From a virus, in IMG/VR virus record IMGVR_UViG_3300048549_000746, positions 1 through 21,704 of that record: a stretch of DNA of 21,704 nucleotides; one strand, 5' to 3'. A program made the translations under genes and the position numbers. Below the pieces are notes generated by a model, which ran no database searches, was not told the DNA's origin, and saw nothing but the letters and a program-made list of their open reading frames with translations. Below, one piece after another: positions 8,001 through 15,000 of the stretch. Numbering within the stretch: the first letter of the stretch is position 1; every line of letters starts with the position of its first letter.

Positions 8001-10123
8001 AAACTCCTTCCCAGAGACATATATCCATTGGAAGCACCCTCTATGACCCCATAAGCGCCGCTTTGGGCACCTATGATGTATTTGCCAGGAGAGAAGTCAG
8101 GAGTGACTGGAGAGTCTACTAGGAGTCTTGTGAAGAAGACAGGGTTGAAGTATGAAAGGTTGAAGTTGCCGCTGTAAGTATCTCTACCATCAGCAAGTTT
8201 TCCACGAGAGATAACAATGTCAGTGTCTTGATTAAATCCGTCTGGTCTCTTTGTTAAAGAAAAGTCTTTAGGTTTTGCAATACCAACAACAGGAACAATG
8301 CTCTCTGTATAGTCTACAATGTATCCAATGTTATTAACTTCCTGTTGGACGTTAGCAAGACTGGTGTAAAGAAGTCTTCTTCTGATTGATACATCATCGT
8401 CATATTCAAGGAACATGTTGTCCAGTAGATCCTTTCTACCTTGAACAGTCAATTGAAGGAATTGTGCATTCAAATCACCAATTTCTGGTCTGGTGACCTT
8501 TGCAAATGACAAGCACTTAACTGTATTTGTTGTTGCAACACCACCAGTAGAAGATCTAGTCTGAACAAAGTACAAAGTTCTCAAATCTAGTTTTCCAGCA
8601 CCAGGAGAATCGGAAATACTAGTGTCGTCAATAAGACCTAGATCAGCAGCTGCCTGAATCCAGATAGTCTTAATGGCATCATCTTTGTCAAATCCTTGTC
8701 CTCTTCTAGAAATAGTCTGTCTGTATTCAGCAACTTCCTCTAGATTGTTGAGACCAACAGTTCCATCATTATGTACTGCATTCAGGAAAATAGTTGGGTA
8801 TGCAGTAAGATCTGCTCCCTCTGCATTCAGTGGGAGTGTGTTGTATACATTGGTTAGTGTAAATGTCGAAAGTCCATTAGACTTGATCGATACATTGTCT
8901 CTAGATAGGGTTTCTCTTGCCTTATCAACTTCTAGATACTTGGTTTCTTTGTTTACAATCTCGAAACCACGGACATATGCTCTACCAGCACCAACGGTAG
9001 CAACTAGTTTATCCGCAGCATCAGCTGCAGAAATGCCATTGGGTCCTACAGTGCCATCACGACCAGCGGTGTATAGACCAAAGTTTCCATCTCTCTGATA
9101 GAACTCTCTAATGTCAACGTCAAAACTATCTACTACGTAGTCTCCAGACTCATCGTAGGTTCTTCGTGCAAGAGTATTCTCAAGCGTATTATATGCTGCT
9201 TGCTTGACTTGCTTCTGGATAACTCCATTCTTGATAGACAGGAGTTGAATAAAATTCTTATCAGGAGTCTCTTCAAATTGATACTTGACTAGAGATAGTG
9301 AAATCTGTAATCTATGTGCTCCAGGTGCAGCATAGTTAGAAGATCCAAACGCATTGTCATACAAAGAGGGTTCATCCTCTGGTGTGACTAGAGTTTCATC
9401 AATTTTGAATCCAACTTTTACAGAAGGATTGTCACTGTAACCATCAACAACGATTAGACCAGAATCATTTCTTACAAAGAAACCATTGACAAAATATACA
9501 CCTTCTTCTACTTGAACAGCAGAACCAAATCCCATTGCACCACTGTCTACAAATGTAGTCTCACTGGTATCAGGATTTAAGACTGCAACGCTAGTAGGTA
9601 GAACGCTGCCGTCAGTGCCAACAACGAGTAGAGGGCTATTAATGCCATCGATAACTTCGAGCGTTTCTCCTTGGCGGAACCTTTCTTCATCTCCACTGTC
9701 ACCTGCCGTCAAATATTTTACATATAGTGTATCAGAGTTATTCTCTGTTGCTTTTACAACAGTCTGAACAATCGCAATGACACCAGAAGATAGTCCGTTG
9801 ATCTTTTGACCAATCAGACCATCGATGTCATACTTTTGATATACCAATTCGCCGTCTACGTTGACAGCAACTTCAGAAACAGACGATAGTTTTACAAAGT
9901 CAAGTTTTTTGTTGAGACCGACCTCTCCAGGGACAACTAGGTCGCCCTGTTTGAAAGCATATTTGCCATAGCTTTCGATTTGATTCTGTAGGATAGATTG
10001 CGTAGTATTAAGTTCCCTGCCCTGTACAGGGTAACCAGGGCGGTATAATACTTTATAGAAATCTTTCCTAGAATCGTAGTCGTCAAAATATGGGGCGGCT
10101 TTAAGATTAGTCTTCTGTGGCAT
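2003..10123 (-). CDS. Giant DUF4815-type virion structural protein (baseplate/tail periphery)
   Basis: The product has 2706 residues from an ATG to a TAA at 2003-2005. Residues about 9-410 look like the DUF4815 family: RKDFYKVLYRPGYPVQGREL, GVYFVNGFFVR, DNAFGSSNYAAPGAHRLQIS and a GRAYVRGFEI segment. Near 1355-1385 a charged helix (DIGKLEKRIERLEYYTTL) could form a coiled coil. Later come a domain with KLHVFMEGRNIARWINPD (about 1630-1650), an NPMAQTFKV motif (about 1783) and GSGY-type repeats (about 748, 1954 and 1996). The C-terminus has a beta sandwich-like tail ending VPKIQDMRTVASF. I see no enzyme signature, signal peptide or membrane helix. It lies between gp8 and the fibre region, where T4 carries genes 9-12, so it probably forms the outer wedge, pin or fibre-attachment part of the baseplate. 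I cannot align it with T4 gp9, gp10, gp11 or gp12. The DUF4815 call is firm; the exact place in the virion is inferred. Confidence 0.87.
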   Translation of the reverse strand: MPQKTNLKAAPYFDDYDSRKDFYKVLYRPGYPVQGRELNTTQSILQNQIESYGKYAFKQGDLVVPGEVGLNKKLDFVKLSSVSEVAVNVDGELVYQKYDIDGLIGQKINGLSSGVIAIVQTVVKATENNSDTLYVKYLTAGDSGDEERFRQGETLEVIDGINSPLLVVGTDGSVLPTSVAVLNPDTSETTFVDSGAMGFGSAVQVEEGVYFVNGFFVRNDSGLIVVDGYSDNPSVKVGFKIDETLVTPEDEPSLYDNAFGSSNYAAPGAHRLQISLSLVKYQFEETPDKNFIQLLSIKNGVIQKQVKQAAYNTLENTLARRTYDESGDYVVDSFDVDIREFYQRDGNFGLYTAGRDGTVGPNGISAADAADKLVATVGAGRAYVRGFEIVNKETKYLEVDKARETLSRDNVSIKSNGLSTFTLTNVYNTLPLNAEGADLTAYPTIFLNAVHNDGTVGLNNLEEVAEYRQTISRRGQGFDKDDAIKTIWIQAAADLGLIDDTSISDSPGAGKLDLRTLYFVQTRSSTGGVATTNTVKCLSFAKVTRPEIGDLNAQFLQLTVQGRKDLLDNMFLEYDDDVSIRRRLLYTSLANVQQEVNNIGYIVDYTESIVPVVGIAKPKDFSLTKRPDGFNQDTDIVISRGKLADGRDTYSGNFNLSYFNPVFFTRLLVDSPVTPDFSPGKYIIGAQSGAYGVIEGASNGYMSLGRSLYVKTLYGNFIPGETITSEEGSTLRIPKNNTISHFVVQRQGTGYTAGSKININGTIFESADVEVGIDGGTVYKVTIKNRDALQTEFAAPPVCEVLGSSTIAVNIAPVLFRDSVLTYNSQNVKSLYSTFGSNNKFSADIETGDDSLGDTRDVTENTFSGTKGYRFIECNGFNSDASLVLQQGDIVQFNDDTGRLNKFSVSQVTQPRGTDKSRVYLNGALPDSMTAKTVIRQRGKVLNGSTSTLIFPTGSKEVGSLVSSTENTKITYYIRRDFVTTGSDNGGNVTFAAQLDFGTQRFTQFTERDFLITVLDKGGSDLVETGDVIYVSPEFVSILNTTDATSGLSSGSITLTFPGNYFGNNVTNFPKLKLTATIEVSKGRPKLKTAIKNKRVIVQSPGDQVLPLRGLDYDSDSSEVFSYSDAFRIRYIYEGSSSAPPTVDVNGNLVVGTDLTNRFTFDDGQRDTFYDVSRIVLKPGFDPPTGQLVVAFDYFEHSQGDFCTVDSYIHEAGVVLDEIPDFNSNVHGNVSLKNVIDFRPKVDSTAIIPGYQDTSLLSQSEYINFIGPGGSVSSTPSSARNIPYTISFSESQYLDRIDGVFLNKKGEFIVKKGNASLNPSKPEIIEDGIPLYYMFIPAFTKSSKDVRITPVDNRRYTMRDIGKLEKRIERLEYYTTLSVLEQQALNMQVKDSLGIDRSKSGFLVDNYETHNVGNVKSIDHLCSIDAQQSVLRPQSKEDSFALKEVNTRDDQRVISGYTNSNGVITLPFTSVEYASNVFATKTVNPNPFVVLQYVGDAALDPNIDQWYNSFVAPLVTENNTNLFSVFLAKQDARVAFSSIYNSFVINWVGVNKTFYNLKSFAENNGRSAESTVSSASISSSSNVSPQNNEIAKGVGYKTINGTNVSNALKFYARSVPVKYVVRRMKPKTKLHVFMEGRNIARWINPDSRFTGIAANSPTTFGTSITTDEYGNASGIILIPSGYAPAENSFWTGNIDTMQYDDTAEEIYFTTGIKTIRFTSSMSDAPITDVDGVSSFAEVKFYATGILPENPSSIISTTPAIFKANEGVQEIDSNTENKERPNPMAQTFKVESFEGGMFATGVDLFFSEKSSTVPLRVYLSNVESDKPGKYILPGSIKTLYPDTFLKVYSSGNITIQKDEDITGNRSLAKGPITKVLDRNNFEVTPSSNGEISLTNEQTYTFILSNHNGRDFLPNEDLTIGTVTAYNNANNATVGLKIAKDSGRVSKLNITNLGSGYESATITIESPQLPGGSNATGSVKVSGGQLFFSEVSLAGRGYTEAPSVVIRGTGAGNNGAVIESEIEVDEPAVRMGVAIDPEGGIRSTTPTRFNFEYPVYLQNDTEYALNIECDAVEYKLWSSKLGEEDISSGLVVNAQPLLGSLFKSQNTANWEEDLFEDIKFTLYRAEFDTSRNGELVIKNEDLGYEKLLSDPLETYALANSTATSPLFKNNSSIIKVYHRDNGFEQGGDSKVFFRGLPDFAGYDAIELESTLFQVSNAGIDSYNIVGPSRASDTGFFGGDAVLASYNRKYEKLYAQIPYLQVSGTSIDSMVKTTNVIPVDSDTNNYTSYSMTDYETTFLNEEQYFLNQKMIASPINESLNNMDASLMYKMTLKSDQSYLSPVVDLRSASAKTVTNRVENSYGKEDRYGKRYQKIQIFPVYKFTIQGNEVGGNLVPIVINQNVTGVTSGAESEVLRVRDNDIFVKIKNSVNFTLGETLYFSTQSASGGELDGITVTITNDGIFNQLPNFVVGSTVTAFNPSARTEKYDNKVSGKVIFWDSNTKTLTLENDKRPINGDYTSEITLGSDFARTATTSLQTSDVFRVGDLIDFDGASFETSKFSEIKAMEFGNGIDFVAENGSVNTSAVAKYVTKEISLASSAASLSTKLTVNATDVNNIQVLYKTKPEASQQKFDDISWTYFNEDGSSDNDVIATAQNSISGQYESQSAYQELSFTVSDIPDFSSFAIKIVMKSDNPSYVPKIQDMRTVASF

Positions 10124-10147
10124 TGTATTAAACTACCGTCTTGTTTT

Positions 10148-10155
10148 CGTTTATA
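10148..10155 (-). promoter_or_regulatory. Possible weak late-promoter-like box before the DUF4815 gene
   Basis: In the 33-base gap between gp8 and the next gene the minus strand reads TATAAACG, which matches six of the eight bases of the T4 late consensus TATAAATA, including the first six. Its distance to the ATG (25 bases) resembles that of the gp8 promoter. The two mismatches are at the end of the box, and A/T-rich gaps give such matches by chance, so this is only a candidate. Confidence 0.25.
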
Positions 10156-10156
10156 A

Positions 10157-12022
10157 TCAGAATTCGATGACTAACTTGATATCCTCAATCTGGTCAGCTG
10201 CTCTAGTGATTAGTCTTCTGTTCTCTATGTATATGAGATCGCCCGTGTTCGCTTCGATCTCGGGGTCTGATAGACCATCGGTGAATACGGAACCAATTAG
10301 TTCTGTACCATCTGCCAATGCAACATCAACAGTACCTTGAGAAGCAGAATCTACACCTACAATTGCGTTAGCAGCATCAGATGCAAATGCTCTCACAATG
10401 TAGTTAGCATCCATATGATACTCGGAACTTTGCATGTACTTCAGAACGCCGCTACCAGGGGTTCCTGGCGTTGGAGTGGGAGATCCAGCATCTAGGGTCC
10501 AAGAGACTACGGTGCCCTTTGCAGTGCCTCCTGCAACAGTCTGGGTGATCATCTCATCAGGGGTGAAGTCTCCAGTTGCTCCAGTGATCTTGACTGCCTT
10601 CAATCCAGAAAGAGTGTCCGAAGTAGAGAAGGTAGTAGTACCGTAATCATATGGGTCCTTGATGATGCCGATACGACGGAAGTCGTTATCGACGGGGAAG
10701 TCGCCAGCACTTTCAACGAAAGTGAGACGAATGTTTGCCATAACGCGCTTTGCGTTGAATTCTGTCTCGAAGTCAGAACCGTGACCACCTTGGGGAGGAA
10801 TGATTACTTCTAGTGAAGGAGCAGATGTTGCTGCAACTGCTTGGGATACTGTGAGAGCATTATCGGAGAATAGACCAATTGCTTCAGTGCTTCCAGCAGT
10901 TCCAGAAGGAATACCAGTTGTAACAGGAATAGATGCATAGGTGTAACCAGAACCTACCGTTTCCATTTCGATTTGGTCGATAGCACCACCAGCAACTACT
11001 AGTTTAGCAACAGCGCCAGTGCCGTCTCCTAGTACAGGAGCATAGAAAGTGCCGTTGGTAAGACCAGTGCCAGCATCTTTAATTAGAGCAATGTTGAGAC
11101 TGCCTGCAACAGCAGCGGTTTCGGTTGCAACTCTGCTTGTTTCTCCTACTGCCGCAAGAGGCATAAAGTCGGAGGAGAGGAATGCTAGTACATCATCAGT
11201 AGGCATGGTGTACATGTACTTCCAGACATAAGAACCGTCAGGAGCAGTAAAGATGCCATTAGCATATGTACCAAGACCCGAAGAAGGGTTGGTTTTGGGT
11301 TCGTGAACTACGTTAACGCCAGATGGGTTAGCAACAGTCTCACCGTTGTAAAGGCACTTGAATACCTCATAACCCTGGTTCATTACATAGAACTTTGCTC
11401 CAGAGATGGAAGATCCACCAAGAGCAGTTCCAACACCGACCTGACCACCACCAGCAGGGGTAGCAGAGTAGTTGGGTTTCCACATGTCGAACTTTGGATT
11501 GTTCGCTGTGTCCCAGTTGTATCTTCTTACAACAGATCTTGCATAGGAAGAAGTGATTCTCTTCGCTGCAATGATGTCACTATAAACGCTGAATTTCTCG
11601 GTTAGGTTATCAAGAGGTACAGGAGGAACGTTCTCTGTAGAATATCTGTAGACACCCGTGGTTGCTTGGACACCCGTATCCGCCGAACCGTCGTATTCTT
11701 TTAACAGAGATCCTAGAGCAGGAGCACTAGTTGGAAGTGGTCCTACCAAGTTAAGTAGAAGACTTTCAGGAAGAACCTTTGCGATTGTTGCCTTGAACGT
11801 AGCGCCTGCGTAATTGGCACCAACATATACTTCATTACCTACGGCGAACGAACCACCGTCTGTAGAGTATACTTCTAAAAATGAATCCCATGCTTGGGGT
11901 CTGCCGACAAAGAAGTACATACGACTTCGATCGACACCAGTATCGCTAGAACCTTCAGTAAGAGACTCTAGGAACTGCTTCGCATTAAAAATTCTGAACT
12001 TTTCCGAGATAATAGCAGCCAT
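10157..12022 (-). CDS. gp8: Baseplate wedge protein gp8
   Basis: The product has 621 residues, against 334 in T4. The start is an ATG preceded by a 54-base gap holding the late promoter. gp8 is a wedge subunit that joins the gp7-gp10 complex and gp6 in T4. Motifs shared with T4 gp8: the N-terminal SEKFR segment followed by MYFFVGRPQAW (T4: TSKFR…FITFGRSEPW); a middle segment with GYEVFKCLYN and DGSYVWKYMYTMP (T4: LVYRCLD, DGYVWEYLFEIP); and the C-terminus with YIENRRLITRAADQIEDIKL (T4: YMENRPPIIMAMDQTEEINI). The extra length includes beta-rich inserts: one with a GSGYTYAS repeat near residue 355 and one with DFTPDEMITQTVAGGTAKG near 484-525, both of kinds also found in the neighbouring giant proteins. 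Sampled lines look richer in G and C (near 48%) than gp7. The stop is a TGA 33 bases before the next gene. Confidence 0.92.
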   Translation of the reverse strand: MAAIISEKFRIFNAKQFLESLTEGSSDTGVDRSRMYFFVGRPQAWDSFLEVYSTDGGSFAVGNEVYVGANYAGATFKATIAKVLPESLLLNLVGPLPTSAPALGSLLKEYDGSADTGVQATTGVYRYSTENVPPVPLDNLTEKFSVYSDIIAAKRITSSYARSVVRRYNWDTANNPKFDMWKPNYSATPAGGGQVGVGTALGGSSISGAKFYVMNQGYEVFKCLYNGETVANPSGVNVVHEPKTNPSSGLGTYANGIFTAPDGSYVWKYMYTMPTDDVLAFLSSDFMPLAAVGETSRVATETAAVAGSLNIALIKDAGTGLTNGTFYAPVLGDGTGAVAKLVVAGGAIDQIEMETVGSGYTYASIPVTTGIPSGTAGSTEAIGLFSDNALTVSQAVAATSAPSLEVIIPPQGGHGSDFETEFNAKRVMANIRLTFVESAGDFPVDNDFRRIGIIKDPYDYGTTTFSTSDTLSGLKAVKITGATGDFTPDEMITQTVAGGTAKGTVVSWTLDAGSPTPTPGTPGSGVLKYMQSSEYHMDANYIVRAFASDAANAIVGVDSASQGTVDVALADGTELIGSVFTDGLSDPEIEANTGDLIYIENRRLITRAADQIEDIKLVIEF

Positions 12023-12054
12023 TGAAATAAGAGATACGGGTTGGATTTCTGTGT

Positions 12055-12068
12055 TATTTATATTTATA
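12055..12068 (-). promoter_or_regulatory. Tandem overlapping T4-type late promoter boxes before gp8
   Basis: On the minus strand this reads TATAAATATAAATA: two exact copies of the T4 late-promoter consensus TATAAATA, at 12061-12068 and 12055-12062, sharing two bases. They lie just after the gp7 stop and 33-46 bases before the gp8 ATG. In T4 such boxes are read by the late sigma factor gp55 with the sliding clamp gp45, starting transcription a few bases downstream. Here that would put the start near 12048-12054, leaving a leader of roughly 25-32 bases. I found no other exact copy on this strand in the window. The gp8 leader shows no strong Shine-Dalgarno sequence. Confidence 0.75.
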
Positions 12069-12076
12069 CGGTGTTT

Positions 12077-15000
12077 TTAGAGAGTTGTCTCTAGACCGAT
12101 AGTCCTGATGAATGTACCTGCAGTATGTGCTTCTGCAGTGGTGCCATCGACACCCCTTGTAACACCAGCAAAACGATCAGCTGACTTGCTAGTATATGTT
12201 ACAAGTTCTTTACCCAATAAGAGTTTTCCAGAGTCAGGGAATCTAGATGTGTCGGGAACATAAAGAACAATTGACACATCAGTTGCAGGAGCATCCAAGA
12301 AACTGACATGCTCTTGTAGAGATGGAACACCTGGGTTGAATAGCGTTCCATTTGTCGTCAATGAAGAGGCATTGATTGCCATATTTTCCATCCAGGTATC
12401 AACTCCTTCGCTGATACCATTGAATTGTGTATAAGTCAACTCAAGTTGCTCAAGGGTGATACCAGATACATTTGCGTATCCAACATCTAGATATAGATAA
12501 TCGAGGAAAGATGCTACTGTAGTTCCCAACTTACCTTGAGAGTAGTATTCGGGGTTAGCAACAGGGTTCTCATCCAATGCAACAACACCAGAACTAAAGT
12601 ATCTGGTTTTAATTGCTCTGAATGACTCAAAAGCAACATCCATATTCTCTGGGAAGATTCTCGTAAATGCAGGTTGTGATACCGCAGCAGGAGATTCTGT
12701 AGCAACAACATACTGAATTTGAGTGAGGATATTCTGTTCAGATACTTCACCCATTCCAATTGCTGGACCAATAAATTGAATAATTCTAGTAACTTCAGCG
12801 CCAAAAGAAACTGGATCCAATACCTTGACAACGCCAACAGATTCAATGATGTTCTTGTAGTAGAGAGGAATGACAGTCGATACTGCAGTGATAGTGGCAA
12901 CTAGATTCTGACCTCCACCACCAGTGGTATATCTGGTCATGAAGAACTCTGGATGGTTATTCTCACGAAGGATTGAATAACCTCTGGAGATTACGACTTT
13001 AGGTGCCTTGGTATAACCAGATCCAGGATCTACGATCTCAATATCAATGATTTGTCCACCATATACAATCACTCTTGCTTTAGCACCACCACCTTCACCA
13101 TTGACAGGAACAAAGTTTAGGACTGGTGGGGTGTTGTAATTATATGCAGTGGGATTAACAAGAATACCATTATTGAAATAGTATGAGAGATCTCTACGAT
13201 TCCAATCAAGGGAAGTTACTTTACCAGCATCAACATTAGCAATTACAGACAGACCTTCTCCAAATTTTTCTTTGTCATAACCACTTGCAGCAATTTTTGT
13301 GAAGAAGTTATTGGAGATTTGTTCTCCATCACGATAATCAGTTGGTCTAGCAAATAGTGGTGAACTGATAATACTTCTGTATGATTTTTCACCATCAATT
13401 TGGATCTTATCACCAACACGAAGGTTTGGATGTTGCTTCAGAATCTCACCTCTGTAGTCATAACTATCAAAGGCATCACCTGTAGGTAAGTAAGGAATAT
13501 AGTTTGCCTCTAGTCTATTGAGGATTCTATCGCCATCTTCATTAGTTACATATGTAATGGTGAAACTATCTGGATTCAGTGTAAGAGGAGTTCCATCATT
13601 TCTATCGAAGATGATTGGTTCTGATGCAGAGGATGAGATATTCTGCGAACGGAGCTCAATAACAAACTTGTTACCAGAACCTAGAGAAACCGAGATAAGA
13701 TCTCCCCATACATTATTGCCCTGCTTGACAATAGTAGTATCAGTGGTGTTTTGTGTACGCCAGGTTGTTAGGGAATCATAACCACTAGCAAGGTCTATTT
13801 CAACCTTTGCTCGGTTGTAGTAAACATCAGGTTCATGATTAAACAGAGTAACTGTTGGGATTGCATCCTTTCCATATAAACGAATGATGTCAACTCTTGC
13901 AGATGCATAAGTACCATCTGCTTGTTCTGCATAAGGAACTGCTTGATTGAATCTAATCAAAGATCCAGCAATTTTATAAGATAGTTCCCTATTCTGCAAT
14001 ACACCATCGACATAAACATATAAGTTTTTGTCGTCAACAGAATTGATTACATTATTATTGCTATCGTAAATGAGGTATTGATTATATTGGTTGTATGGTA
14101 CTACTCTTTCGTCAATTCCAAGTCTTTCGTATAGACCCACACCAAATCCATAGAAATATGTTTCATTCTGTAGTTCTTGTGGAAAAGCATCAGCATCGTA
14201 TAAGTCTTTGTAGTTTTTGGGTGCTTTAGCAAAAGCGATACGATCTGCTTTGTTTGCGCTTGAAAATCGTCTGATTTCATACGAACCTTGCTGTAATACT
14301 CCATCAAGATAGATAAACAAATCTTCTTTATCAGATGTCTTTACAAGACTACCATCTTCCCATTTAAGATCGAAGATTCTAGTTCTACCATCAAAAGAAT
14401 CTGCAATGTTTTGCAGTCTCTTGAGATAACGAGAATTGTCGGTGTCTTCTCTAAACCTAAAGGATCTGATGTACTCTTTCTGTGCTGGGACTTCCTGATC
14501 TTCGTTGATTCTGATACCTAGAGGTGGTTCGTAGAAATTGAGTTGGTTGCCAGTCACCTTGAAAGAATAACCAGGTCGCTGTGCAACACCATCAATAGTC
14601 ATGAGCAGTTCTTGCTCATTATATGGAGTGTATGCAGTGCCTGTTGCTTTATCAATGATAGTGAACTGGGTATTACCAATCTTCAGACCTGTTTGAGGAT
14701 CGTATCTACCATCAAAGGCAGGAGTGAGTTCTAACTCTCTAGTTCTGAATAGAGTCTCGTCAAACTCATCAACAGATACAGAACCAGCACCTCTCGAAAC
14801 TCTAGAGTCTTTTACCTTGAATATACTAGTAGTAATAGATCTCTTGGTAGAAACAGTAGATAGACTTACAGGGGGACCTGTAATAATCACCGTAGTCTTT
14901 TTGACAGGTTGATTAACAGGCATGATCGCAGGTGCCTGTGTTTCCAGGTACACCTCACCAAATGCCTTGAATCCTGCAGGGTGTGTAGTATCTTTGATGA

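Noticed and set aside
8673-9098. A 141-codon open frame on the plus strand
   Set aside because: It lies wholly antisense to the DUF4815 gene, which is intact and has clear family motifs in this part. The plus-strand product is serine/leucine-rich with no recognisable domain, as expected for the complement of a coding strand.
12514-12900. A 128-codon minus-strand open frame within gp7
   Set aside because: It is out of frame with gp7, leucine/serine-rich and without motifs. gp7 is continuous through this stretch.
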